DNA from: CAWFFV01 sp963814985
GTDB lineage: Bacteria; Chloroflexota; Ktedonobacteria; Ktedonobacterales; Ktedonobacteraceae
Direction of reading: 5' to 3'
NCBI GenBank assembly: GCA_963814985.1
Contig: CAWFFV010000082.1
Coordinates: 104,030-168,029, forward strand
Length of the DNA: 64,000 bases
Shown here: one piece after another, positions 1 through 8,758 of the stretch
Numbering within the stretch: the stretch's first letter is position 1
Layout of the letters: every line of letters begins with the position of its first letter
Program-made: the position numbers and the translations under genes
Notes under the pieces: generated by a model
The model's database searches: none
What the model saw: the letters and a program-made list of their open reading frames with translations, nothing else
What the model was told of the DNA's origin: nothing

Positions 1-151
1 GCGGTCGCCAGAGGGCATTCATCTCGTTTGAGATAGCTTGGGGAGTCCTGGTGGAAAAGAGCATGATTATGGTAGAGTAGTGCTCTGTCGAATTTCAATG
101 GGAACGTGGAGAGAGAAGGAGCAGCATTTCTCATGATCTTTGACGGACGTA

Positions 152-316
152 GGGACCCCGTTAACGGCGTCTAGCGATTCATCGCGCATATACCGTTCCT
201 GATCTCTAAAACTGTCGAGGCTCAAGAAAACACTTCAATCAGGTGGAGAGTCCTCGGCTCATGCTTTTTTCAAGAGATATGCGCGATGAATCGCTAGACG
301 CCGTTAACGGGGTCCC
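152..316. mobile_element. Short mariner/IS630-type inverted-repeat element (MITE-like)
   Basis: The outer 40 or so bases at 152-191 and 277-316 are perfect reverse complements, beginning GGGACCCCGTTAACGG. Each arm is flanked on the outside by the dinucleotide TA (150-151 and 317-318), the target duplication expected of Tc1/mariner-IS630 transposition. The 85 bp between the arms holds no open frame and no transposase, so it would be a non-autonomous element moved in trans. The inference of family rests on the TA flanks only. The rest of positions 1-660 outside this element and the IS1 remnant shows nothing I can call. Confidence 0.6.
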
Positions 317-360
317 TACCCCTTTCGGGGTCCACTTCCTGTGAACTCAATGACGTTTGA

Positions 361-537
361 CTGGGTAGTAGTAAGAGGTTGAGGTCGAATCCCCAAAAAG
401 CGGCAATGCTTGCTCCGTTGAGTGAAACCGTGATGGCTTCTGATGCCACCAGTCCAGCTTCGATAATCCTGGAATTGGATGAACTCTGGTCTTTCGTTGC
501 GGGAAAGACGAACCATGCCTGGGTCTGGCTCACCTGA
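361..537 (+). pseudogene. IS1-family transposase remnant
   Basis: Frame 1 carries the C-terminal signature of IS1 InsB-type transposases: ELDELWSFV followed by GK.N and WVWL, ending in TGA at 535-537. The segment just upstream reads KKAAMLAPLSETV-like text, matching the linker before this motif in the family. Only about 55 codons remain. The N-terminal zinc/HTH part is unrecognisable and the catalytic DDE domain after the motif is missing. It is a dead fragment, immediately right of the mariner-type element, which marks this edge as a graveyard of insertions. Confidence 0.6.
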
Positions 538-679
538 TTCGTAAAACTTTATCTTCTCCAAATCGTAGGTAATGCATGAGGATTGTGTGAATCTCTATCT
601 CTGTCAGTACAATCTTGAGCAGGCAACTGTTCTTCTGTGAACCATTACCAGGATATGCAAGCTACCAGAGGAGACAAAC

Positions 680-1480
680 ATGGACAAATATCACGATCAA
701 GCATACCTCTTGAATAGCCAGTATAAGGATGCAACAAACTTCAGTGCCCGCGTCGATTTGCACAGACGCTTTAGTGTTAACAAATACGGATTCCATCGCT
801 GGGTCTTTGACCATTTCAAACTCGATGAGGGAAGCAAACTCCTGGAACTGGGCTGCGGACCCGGCGGACTCTGGCAGGGTAACCTCAAGCGCATCCCGGC
901 AAGCTGGCAAATCACGCTTACAGACTTCTCGCCGGGGATGCTCCAGGAGGCGAGAAAGCATCTCGGCGAGGAACGCTTTGCTTACGAGGTGGCCGACGCC
1001 CAGGAGTTGCCCTTTGCGGATGCGAGCTTCGACGCCGTGATTGCCAATCACATGCTCTATCACATCCCAGATTTGCCACGGGCGCTAAGCGAAATCCGGC
1101 GTGTACTCAAACCATCGGGACACTTCTATGCTACGACATTTGGTCGCAAGCATATGCGCGAACTGGATGAACTGGTCTGGAAGCTTTGGCCGGATAGTCC
1201 CTGGAAAGGATTAGGGGAAAGCTCTCCTTTTATTCTGGAGAATGGGCAGGAGAAACTGGCTCCATTCTTTGCTCCGATCACGCTTGATCTCTACGAGAAT
1301 GCCCTCGAAGTCACAGAGGCCGAGCCGCTGGCGGCATATGCGTTCTCACTCAAAATCGGCTCACTGCTCACCGGAGAGATGCGTGAGTCATTTATCAACC
1401 TCATCCGACAAGAGCTGGCCGCACAGGGGACTATCCATATTACAATGGCGGCAGGCATGTTTGAGTCTCAGAGAACATAA
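680..1480 (+). CDS. Class I SAM-dependent methyltransferase
   Basis: A 266-residue protein of the Methyltransf_11/UbiE-like type. Motif I, LLELGCGPGG, lies at residues 54-63; the acidic loop after strand 2 is LTDFSPGM near 80; the segment DAQELPFADASFDAV with ANHMLYHIPD near 105-130 is motif II/III and the typical post-III helix is RRVLKPSGHF. A clear ribosome binding site AGAGGAGA precedes the ATG by about 6 bases. The substrate cannot be read from the sequence; small-molecule (quinone, lipid or secondary metabolite) methylation is the family norm. It stands alone, followed by a palindromic element. Confidence 0.85.
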   Translation: MDKYHDQAYLLNSQYKDATNFSARVDLHRRFSVNKYGFHRWVFDHFKLDEGSKLLELGCGPGGLWQGNLKRIPASWQITLTDFSPGMLQEARKHLGEERFAYEVADAQELPFADASFDAVIANHMLYHIPDLPRALSEIRRVLKPSGHFYATTFGRKHMRELDELVWKLWPDSPWKGLGESSPFILENGQEKLAPFFAPITLDLYENALEVTEAEPLAAYAFSLKIGSLLTGEMRESFINLIRQELAAQGTIHITMAAGMFESQRT

Positions 1481-1604
1481 TTTTTATGGGAGCCTGGAGA
1501 TACCCTGCTCTACCATGATCCCCCACATTGTCATGGTTTCACATCGTACACGGCCTCCTCATCCTACCACTATTAAGCAATCCAGTTCACTTTATATAGA
1601 ATAT

Positions 1605-1761
1605 TAGTAACTACTCCGGTCGGCTCACCACCGCCGGTGGTGAGCCCTCGTTTTGTGTGGATTGTGAGGGTTGCAGAGCAACCCTCACAATCCACACAAA
1701 ACGGCCAGCGAAGCGCCTCAGGCGCTGAGGAATCAGGAAAAAGAAATCTGAGTAGTTACTA
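1605..1761. mobile_element. Nested-palindrome element, copy A
   Basis: Terminal inverted repeats TAGTAACTACTC (1605-1616) and its complement (1750-1761) enclose three hairpins. These are an 11-bp stem at 1622-1646, a perfect 26-bp stem at 1649-1674/1678-1703 with loop AGA, and the conserved AGCGCCTCAGGCGCT hairpin followed by GAGGAATCAGG. The direct repeat GAATAT occurs just outside both ends (1599-1604 and 1762-1767), which looks like a target-site duplication and argues for recent transposition. It has no coding capacity. Confidence 0.7.
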
Positions 1762-1930
1762 GAATATCTCCTATTCGGCTGCCAAAAATAAGATTTCAGC
1801 ATTAGCATATAAACAGTTATATTTTTTGACTATTTATACTAACTCTAGAAAATGTTCCTGTATTCAATGAAGCACTGAGCGGTGGAAGGTGTACACGCAC
1901 TCTTCCCAACAACAAGAAAGAAGATGAAAT

Positions 1931-2350
1931 ATGGCGAGACTAATTAATGATCTCATCGTTCTTGAGGGTAAGAATCCCTCCGTTCCCTCTGGCTACGAGC
2001 TGCTTCCTGTCGATCTTAACAAGGGAGCAGGAGGGGCCTACCTCTATTTTGCTTCCCGTAGAGGAGATGAGAACCCTATTACGAATATCATCATCCTTGA
2101 TGGAAAGGGTACCACAGCGCCTGCCGACTATAAAAAGATTGATACCGATCTTAACCAGGGGGCAGGAGGGTCCTACCTTTACGCTTGTTTCACTAAGAAA
2201 AGTAGTTACGGTGCTCCAATTCAGGATCTTTATGTTCTTGAAGGGGAAAATACCCCCACTCCTGCTGGTTACGAGAAGATTAATGTCGATCTCAACCGGG
2301 GAGCAGGTGGTGGATATGTGTACCTATGCGTGAGAAGACAAGGCGCGTAG
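1931..2350 (+). CDS. MABP-like three-repeat beta-prism protein
   Basis: A 139-residue protein built of three homologous blocks of about 45 residues (roughly 4-46, 50-92, 95-137). Each has the pattern I.DL.VLEG, then P.GY..I..DLN, then GAGG.Y.Y. The DLN-x-GAGG-x-Y-x-YLC signature is that of the MABP (MVB12-associated beta-prism) domain, known mainly from eukaryotic endosomal and DENN proteins, where it contacts membranes. There is no signal peptide, so it is probably cytoplasmic. The pseudo-threefold repeat means one protein could form a complete prism. Function in this bacterium is unknown; membrane or carbohydrate binding is inference. It sits alone between two palindromic elements. Confidence 0.65.
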   Translation: MARLINDLIVLEGKNPSVPSGYELLPVDLNKGAGGAYLYFASRRGDENPITNIIILDGKGTTAPADYKKIDTDLNQGAGGSYLYACFTKKSSYGAPIQDLYVLEGENTPTPAGYEKINVDLNRGAGGGYVYLCVRRQGA

Positions 2351-2470
2351 TACAATATCCTGCAGTTGCCGGTGACGGAGTTTGCGTCGCAAACTCCGTC
2401 ACGCAACTACACAATCAGCGAAGCGCCTCAGGCGCTGAGGAATCAGGAAAAAGGGGCCTGAATAGGTACA
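2351..2470. repeat. Nested-palindrome element, copy B (degenerate ends)
   Basis: Central perfect stem GTGACGGAGTTTGC at 2372-2385 pairs with 2389-2402 around loop GTC. It is extended by AGTTGC/GCAACT outside a small bulge. The conserved AGCGCCTCAGGCGCTGAGGAATCAGG block follows, and the right end CCTGAATAGGTAC is a diverged form of the family terminus. The left terminus is not recognisable. It begins right after the stop codon of the MABP-like gene. Confidence 0.6.
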
Positions 2471-2588
2471 AAATACATTGATAATATTCGATTTACAATA
2501 TCAAAAATTCATGTTACAATGCATATTGGTGCTCATTATAGGAGCTAGTACCTTTGATAAAATATTGCAAACAAAATTATTGGGTGGA

Positions 2589-4310
2589 ATGGATGGAAAG
2601 GTAGAAGTGACACTTATACATTATTGGAATACTGTTGTAAAACAATGGCGAATTATTGGCATTTGCGTAGTTGTGGTGGGGTTGGCAACATATCTGGTAA
2701 GTAACTTGATTCCCCCCATCTATCGATCATCAACGCTGGTACAGGTTGCAGTTGGTTCAATCAGCAATCAGACAGATTACACAAATTTGCTTGCCAGTGA
2801 CCAACTGGTACAGACAGAGGCTCAACTGGCCGTCAGCGACTCCGTCTTACGCAATGTGACCTTACATTATAAGAAACTCAGCGTTGAGCAACTTGCCAGG
2901 CAGGTAACAGCGACACCCAGACTTAATACCCAGCTCTTTGAGATTACTGTACAGGATGATAGTCCCACACGGGCGGCGGCGCTGGCAAATGACATCGCGA
3001 CAACGCTTATCACACAACAAACCCTCATTGTACAGCAGAATAACGATCAATCACAACAAACAATTCAGCAAGACCTGAATTCTGCACATAGCCAGATTGG
3101 GAATATTGCCAACCAGATCACCAGCTTGCAGCAACAGCGGGGGAAGGACGCTCTGGTTGCCTCTTTACAGGCACAGCTCAATATTTTACAACAGCACTAC
3201 AGTCAGTGGCAAACCGTCCTTGCTCAACTAGAGTTGACAGAAGCACAAAATAGCAACTTTCTCATCATAGTTCAGACTGCCCAACCCGCCACAACTCCCA
3301 TACAACCGCAGCTTCTTCTTAACTTGCTAATAAGTCTGCTAGCTGGCATATCCCTTGGCGTGATCCTGGTCTTTATCCTTGCACTGGTAGACACACATGT
3401 ACATACACCGGAAGCTCTCACTCAGCTGCTAGAGTGTCCTGTACTGGCGACTGTCTGGCGTGTAGATGCGCCACAGCAGCAGGAAATCATCAATCCCAAA
3501 GGACATATGGCCAATATCAGAATCATATCGCATATTACGTACAGGTATTGGCTTTGCTGGCATAAATAAGCCCATACGCTCCCTGGTCGTGACCAGCGCC
3601 GTCCCTAACGAAGGCAAAAGTACGGTAGCCGCCAATCTCGCTATCTTTATGGCCAAAGCGGGAAAAACACACTTCTGATCGATGCAGACCTGCGTCGTCC
3701 TACATTACATCAAAAATTTGGAATTTCATCTGAGAAGCTAGGATTGAGTAACGCAGCTCTGACCTTTTCTCGTCTGCCACTGCTGCCCTCATCTGCATCA
3801 AACCCCTGCACTTTCTCTATGGAACCTTATATGCATACTGTGGGTGTACCAAACTTGCGTGTTATGCCTTCAGGGCCTTTACCACCCAATCCTCCTGAGT
3901 TGCTGGACTCCAAAGTAGTTGAGCGACTTTTACACTATGTAGCAGGGAGCGGAGCCGATGTTGTGATCCTTGATGCCCCTCCTATGCTAGGTTTATCGGA
4001 TACTAGCATTCTGGCATCTAAGGTAGACGGTACACTGGTTGTCGTTGATACCACACATGCTAAAAAGGACAATCTTCAGCAGGTGAAAACATTGCTCTCG
4101 CAAACAGGTACTCGTGTGCTTGGGAGCGTTGTCAATAAGCAACCACGCAAACGTAGACATGCAGTCTACGATTACTATGGCTACCCTAGTAGCAAGCACC
4201 GCAGTAATGGTAAGCACCGTCATTTCAAAAAAGGACGGAGCATAGCCGGTATGAGTAATTCGATCATTCCAATATCATTGGATCATCAACGCAATAGCCA
4301 GGTTAAGTAG
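2589..4310 (+). pseudogene. Polysaccharide chain-length/tyrosine autokinase (Wzc/CapAB type), two frameshifts
   Basis: The N-terminal part is a Wzz domain: a membrane segment near residues 20-40, a coiled-coil periplasmic stretch, and a second membrane segment before the cytoplasmic kinase. The BY-kinase domain continues in other frames: ISESYRILRTG, Walker A SAVPNEGKS, Walker A' LLIDADLRRP, and Walker B VVILDAPP. Reading shifts near 3512 (one extra base) and near 3668 (one base missing in an A run); each is repaired by a single-base change with both sides well conserved. The C-terminal tail DYYGYPSSK is the usual tyrosine cluster. The start at 2589 is preferred over an upstream one at 2478. 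It heads the envelope cluster and pairs with the phosphatase after it. It is either truly inactive or a sequencing artefact. Confidence 0.8.
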
Positions 4311-4348
4311 TAATGTGAAATAAGCATTATCTGCAGAAAGTAACTGGT

Positions 4349-5080
4349 ATGATTGATATACACTTGCATATTCTGCCTGGTATCGATGATGGGCCACAAA
4401 CCCTTCAGGGATCATTGGCATTAGCTAGAGTTCTGGTCCAGGAAGGTGTCAAGGCTGCTATAGCCACGCCACATTTCAATGATGAGTTTGCTCGACGATC
4501 AGCATCTGAGATCTGTTGGCGTGTCAAGGAACTGCAACGCGAGTTAAATTACCATAACATCCCCCTACGTCTCTTCGCAGGCCACGAGGCCTCGATCAGA
4601 CCTGGTCTGATTAATGATATCCAGACAGGCAGCCTCGCGACACTTAATGGTAGCCGCTACCTTCTGTTGGAGTTCTGGAATACCCCCTGGCTATTGGAGA
4701 CAGAGCAATTGATCTTTGAACTGAGGGCACAGGGGATTATTCCCATTCTGGCCCATCCAGAGCGCCATCGTATTATTCAGAAAAACCCGGATCGCCTGGC
4801 TGCTTTGCAACGGCAAGGTGTATTAACTCAATTAACCCTCAATAGTCTGGTCGGAATGCATGGCACAACCGCACGTCATTGTGCCGAGCTTTTACTCAAA
4901 AAAGGTTTTGTCCATTTCATGGCCTCTGATGCACATGGTTTGCACAGATCTCTACCCGCGATCACTTATGGCATGAAACGAGCCATTGAGTTGGTAGGAC
5001 AGGAACGGGTCCATCAACTGGTGGAGGTATGGCCTACAGCCGTTGTCAAAAATGCAGTGTGTTGTATGGAATCCTCTTAA
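4349..5080 (+). CDS. CpsB/YwqE-type PHP tyrosine phosphatase
   Basis: A 243-residue PHP-fold phosphatase. Metal-binding motifs are DIHLHILPGIDDGP at residues 3-16, ATPHF near 42, AGHEASI near 75, LAHPERH near 135 and SDAHG near 193. In this family a trinuclear manganese centre hydrolyses phosphotyrosine on the partner autokinase, cycling its phosphorylation to control polymer export. Length is normal for CpsB. It follows the broken tyrosine kinase by 38 bp on the same strand, the usual pairing in capsule and exopolysaccharide loci. Confidence 0.85.
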   Translation: MIDIHLHILPGIDDGPQTLQGSLALARVLVQEGVKAAIATPHFNDEFARRSASEICWRVKELQRELNYHNIPLRLFAGHEASIRPGLINDIQTGSLATLNGSRYLLLEFWNTPWLLETEQLIFELRAQGIIPILAHPERHRIIQKNPDRLAALQRQGVLTQLTLNSLVGMHGTTARHCAELLLKKGFVHFMASDAHGLHRSLPAITYGMKRAIELVGQERVHQLVEVWPTAVVKNAVCCMESS

Positions 5081-5220
5081 TATTTATGGAGTGAATTAAT
5101 TTTAATTCATAAATTCATACTATGACAAAATATTCAGATATGTTAAATTTACAGTTACTAGAGTGCAGAGTAAACGTTAGTTAGTTTAGGATGGGAAAAA
5201 TGGAAGTGAGGAGAATAGAG

Positions 5221-6225
5221 ATGCATACACAAATATATTTATCAGTCATTGTTCCTCTGTACAACGAAGAAGACAATGTCTTTCCCCTTCATGAATGTCT
5301 TCGCCATATACTTCAAGTCCAGGGGTTCACATATGAAATCATCTATGTCGATGATGGAAGTACCGACGAAACCTTTCCAAGACTCCATCAACTCGTATTA
5401 AATGATCAGTATGTACAAATCATTCAACTCAGTCGCAATTTTGGGCAGACTGCCGCTATTTCAGCCGGTGTTACTCATAGCTCAGGCAGTGTACTCCTCT
5501 TCATGGATGGTGATCTACAGAACGATCCGCAAGATATCCCGCGCTTACTGGCAAAGTTAAATGAGGGCTATGATGTTGTCAGTGGTTGGCGCAAAAAGCG
5601 TAAAGATGCACAATTGAGCCGCAAGCTTCCCTCTTTACTGGCAAATGGCCTTATTTCTAAGGTTACTGGTGTCTCTCTTCACGATTATGGTTGCACATTA
5701 AAAGCTTATCGACGGGAGATATTCCAGCACATTCGCCTTTATGGGGAGATGCATCGTTTCATCCCTGCCTATGCAGCACTCACAGGGGCAGGAATTGCAG
5801 AGATCGAGGTCACACATCATCCCAGGCGCTTTGGGACCTCAAAATATGGAATTTCACGTACAGTACGAGTTCTGCTGGATCTGGTCACACTCAAGTTTCT
5901 GGGTAGTTTTGGCACAAAGCCAGTCTACGCTTTTGGGCTTCCTGGCCTGTTGGGGCTGCTGATTGGTGGCGGCTTTTCACTTATTGTATTGGGTCGCAAA
6001 TGCTTTCCACCTTATGTACGTGTACATCGTAATCCTTTGTTACCCATCTCTCTTAATTTGTCGGGATTCGGTATACAGTGCATTATGATGGGGCTACTCG
6101 CAGAACTGCTGATGCGCACCTACTATGAGTCACAGGGAAAATCAACGTACGTCATAAGGAACATTGTTGCTAAGTACCCATCTACGTCAGAATCTCGTGA
6201 AGAACACTTCAACGTATTGCCTTAG
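5221..6225 (+). CDS. Family 2 glycosyltransferase, polyprenyl-phosphate type (GtrB/DPM1-like)
   Basis: The GT2 domain has VPLYNEEDN at the N-terminus, YVDDGSTDE for nucleotide binding, LSRNFGQ, and FMDGDLQNDP as the metal-binding DxD region, then a VSGWRKKRKD loop typical of dolichol- or undecaprenyl-phosphate sugar transferases. The C-terminal third has two hydrophobic segments (FGLPGLLGLLIGGG; IMMGLLAELL). The ATG at 5221 is chosen because GTGAGGAG lies 7 bases before it; an in-frame ATG at 5191 lacks one. It likely loads a sugar onto lipid phosphate at the inner leaflet as donor for the GT-C enzyme downstream (inference). Confidence 0.85.
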   Translation: MHTQIYLSVIVPLYNEEDNVFPLHECLRHILQVQGFTYEIIYVDDGSTDETFPRLHQLVLNDQYVQIIQLSRNFGQTAAISAGVTHSSGSVLLFMDGDLQNDPQDIPRLLAKLNEGYDVVSGWRKKRKDAQLSRKLPSLLANGLISKVTGVSLHDYGCTLKAYRREIFQHIRLYGEMHRFIPAYAALTGAGIAEIEVTHHPRRFGTSKYGISRTVRVLLDLVTLKFLGSFGTKPVYAFGLPGLLGLLIGGGFSLIVLGRKCFPPYVRVHRNPLLPISLNLSGFGIQCIMMGLLAELLMRTYYESQGKSTYVIRNIVAKYPSTSESREEHFNVLP

Positions 6226-6267
6226 AAGAATATGGGGAGAGCAGTACGCTCTATAGGATTTGTGGAA

Positions 6268-7431
6268 GTGAGAGTATTAATGATTGCCCCTCAGCCCTTT
6301 TTCGAGCCGCGTGGTGCACCATTTTGTGTGTATCAGCATGTAAAAGCGCTCGTTACATTGGGTTATGAGGTTGACCTTGTCACGTATCCCATGGGAGAGC
6401 ATGTCGATCTGCCAAATTTGCGAATTTACCGGACACCAGCGCTTCCCTTCATTCGTACTGTGAAGCCTGGATTATCGTTCGCCAAGTTTCCGCTTGATCT
6501 GCTCGTTTTTTTTACAGCGCTTTGGAGGCTGAGCCAGTACCGCTATCGTTACCTTCATACGCATGAAGAAGCCGCTTTAATGGGAGTCTTTCTTTCCTCC
6601 ATCTTTGGCTGTAAGCATTTGTACTATATGCATTGTGACCTTGCCCAACTGATCTCAGAGAATCCACTGATTGTACGCTGTGTGAAGGCTGTGCAGGCAT
6701 TCATGGTACGCAAGGCCGATGCAGTAGTTGCCTTTTATCCTGAAATTGCTCTAGCCGCTAAACGCATGGCTCCCAAACAATTGGTCCACATGATCTTGCC
6801 TCCAGCCGTTGATGAAGAGTTACCAGCAGCACAGGAGAGCGATGTAGCACAGTTACGGCAGCAGTTGCAGCTTGAGAATGGGCCGATACTGCTCTATACC
6901 GGGACACTTGAAAAATATCAGGGAGTGGATGTGTTGTTACGGAGTATAAATATCGTACATCAAACATTTCCTGCGGCACGCTATGTCATTGTAGGCGGCA
7001 AGCCTGGACAGATCGCCAAATTACGCCTGCTGGCCCAAAAATTAAGCATTATCAACATTGTTCGTCTTGTTGAGCAACGTCCATTGAAGGAAATGCCGAA
7101 CTACATGGCACTGGCAGATGTCTTGTTGAGTCCACGTAGCAAGGGAACACATACACCGCTCAAGTTATATACCTACCTGCGCTCCGGCAAGCCTATTCTT
7201 GCCACAAATATCCTTTCACATACGCAAATACTTAGTTCTGCCATAGCACAATTGGTTCCACCCACGCCAGAAGGCCTGGCACAAGGGACGCTGGAACTGC
7301 TGCAAGAACCATATAGAGCACAGGCCATGGGAAAATGTGGGCAGCAATTTGCCCAAGAACACTATAGCTGGCCTGTCTTTTTAGAGAAGAATCGTCAGGT
7401 TTATAGTGAGTTCGCAGCGCCAGTACGGTAA
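6268..7431 (+). CDS. Family 4 glycosyltransferase (GT-B fold)
   Basis: The protein begins VRVLMIAPQPFFEPRG, the usual GT4 N-terminus, which is why the GTG at 6268 is preferred; an in-frame ATG at 6232 is also possible. The N-domain carries YLHTHEEAALMG near residue 95. The C-domain shows LYTGTLEKYQG, ARYVIVGGKPGQ, then a nucleotide-sugar region near YMALADVLLSPRSKGTHTP with lysine and leucine following. It uses a nucleotide sugar to extend a glycan on the cytoplasmic face. It starts about 40 bp after the GT2 gene and is probably cotranscribed. Confidence 0.82.
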   Translation: MRVLMIAPQPFFEPRGAPFCVYQHVKALVTLGYEVDLVTYPMGEHVDLPNLRIYRTPALPFIRTVKPGLSFAKFPLDLLVFFTALWRLSQYRYRYLHTHEEAALMGVFLSSIFGCKHLYYMHCDLAQLISENPLIVRCVKAVQAFMVRKADAVVAFYPEIALAAKRMAPKQLVHMILPPAVDEELPAAQESDVAQLRQQLQLENGPILLYTGTLEKYQGVDVLLRSINIVHQTFPAARYVIVGGKPGQIAKLRLLAQKLSIINIVRLVEQRPLKEMPNYMALADVLLSPRSKGTHTPLKLYTYLRSGKPILATNILSHTQILSSAIAQLVPPTPEGLAQGTLELLQEPYRAQAMGKCGQQFAQEHYSWPVFLEKNRQVYSEFAAPVR

Positions 7432-7471
7432 TGTGCCTGCCTGAAGGGCACGAGGCGGAGGAGGAATGATT

Positions 7472-8755
7472 ATGGATATCTCACCCCAAGAAAGAACACA
7501 TCACACACGGCTACGTGATTTTGGAGCTTTTCAGGTTGATGTCTCTGCTCTTAACACACAAAAAGTTGCTATTGCGAGTATGACTCCATTTCCTATGCCG
7601 CTTACCTCTGTCAGCAGAGATCAGCAGCGGGAGGAAAACCACCTGCCTGTTGTGGAAGTACGGAAGATAGCACCAAAAAAATGGATCAAACTGGCTATTC
7701 GCCTGACTTTTACCACTATACTGCTTGTACTTTTGTTGCAGTCATTATCCTGGACAACACTGTTGACGATGCTAACGCATGTTCGCCACGGGATTATTCT
7801 GGTAGCAGTAGTAGTTGGGGCAAGCGGGGTTGTTTTAAGTGCTTACCAGTGGCGTAGCCTTTTGCGGGCACAGCACATCCGCATTGACCTCGCAGATCTG
7901 ATAAACCTCTATATGGTAGGTGTCGCTTTCAGCCATTTTCTCCCTACTGGGATGGGAGGCGATGCTGTGAAGGCACTCCATGTGGGGCGTGAAGCAAACA
8001 ATAGTGCTGGTTCAGCCTGTGCAGTTGTTATGTGTCGTGTCACAGGATTTTGCGGTATGTTGCTTGTTGCACTGCCTGTACTACTCATCTGGCATGAGCA
8101 GTTTCCATCTGGTCTGATGACATGGTTTGCCTTACTCAGCCTTCTGGTAAGTGTCATGATGGGCGGGACTTTTCTCTCTGCAATACTGCTCCCCAGATGG
8201 TTCAAAGGGAGGTGGGCACGATATCGTATCTTAGCTTCAGCAGTACGGATTGGGCAAGCTATCAAGATGAGTGCCAGCCATCCCCGTACTATGGGTATCG
8301 CAATTGCATATGGTCTGGCTTTTTGGGTGATTGCAATCCTCAATTGTTATTGTTATGCAGATGCCCTGGGTATAGCCGCTCCACTCACTTTTTACTGCGT
8401 TGCTGTCCCTCTAATAGCATTGGTCTCATTTTTACCTATCTCTATCAACGGTTTTGGACTACGCGAGAGTGCCTATGTCTATGTCTTTGCGGCTGTTCAC
8501 ACTTCTTCAACAATGGCACTGCTTCTAGCTCTTTTATTGGATGCGCAGGCACTCTTCTTTGGCGCTATTGGTGGCTGTGTCTATCTGACAATGGGTAATA
8601 AGATCAAAATGGCAAAGCTGGGGAAAAGCAAGGTGCGGAGGCAGCCATCCCTGCCGGAGTGCGAAGTGTCCTCGCAAAAACATTTTTCCAAAATCCCCCC
8701 AGGGATGGAAGTCTCTGGGAGTGGGGAGCAAAATTTAGTAAGTGGGGGTTTATGA
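7472..8755 (+). CDS. Lysylphosphatidylglycerol-synthase-type TM flippase (UPF0104 family)
   Basis: About 427 residues with seven to eight hydrophobic helices from residue 75 on. The family signature is FLPTGMGGDAVKALHVGREA near residue 155 and SFLPISINGFGLRE near 330. Relatives are the membrane half of MprF and archaeal AglD-neighbour proteins, thought to flip lipid-linked molecules. The C-terminal domain of MprF is absent, so no lysyl transfer is expected. GGAGGAGG is 6 bases before ATG 7472, better spaced than for the ATG at 7466. Its place between glycosyltransferases and an HlyD-like protein suggests export of a lipid-linked glycan (inference). Confidence 0.78.
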   Translation: MDISPQERTHHTRLRDFGAFQVDVSALNTQKVAIASMTPFPMPLTSVSRDQQREENHLPVVEVRKIAPKKWIKLAIRLTFTTILLVLLLQSLSWTTLLTMLTHVRHGIILVAVVVGASGVVLSAYQWRSLLRAQHIRIDLADLINLYMVGVAFSHFLPTGMGGDAVKALHVGREANNSAGSACAVVMCRVTGFCGMLLVALPVLLIWHEQFPSGLMTWFALLSLLVSVMMGGTFLSAILLPRWFKGRWARYRILASAVRIGQAIKMSASHPRTMGIAIAYGLAFWVIAILNCYCYADALGIAAPLTFYCVAVPLIALVSFLPISINGFGLRESAYVYVFAAVHTSSTMALLLALLLDAQALFFGAIGGCVYLTMGNKIKMAKLGKSKVRRQPSLPECEVSSQKHFSKIPPGMEVSGSGEQNLVSGGL

Positions 8756-8758
8756 TCA

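Noticed and set aside
1605..1761. Minus-strand ORFs inside the palindromic elements
   Set aside because: They arise from the repeats and have no ribosome binding site or family match.
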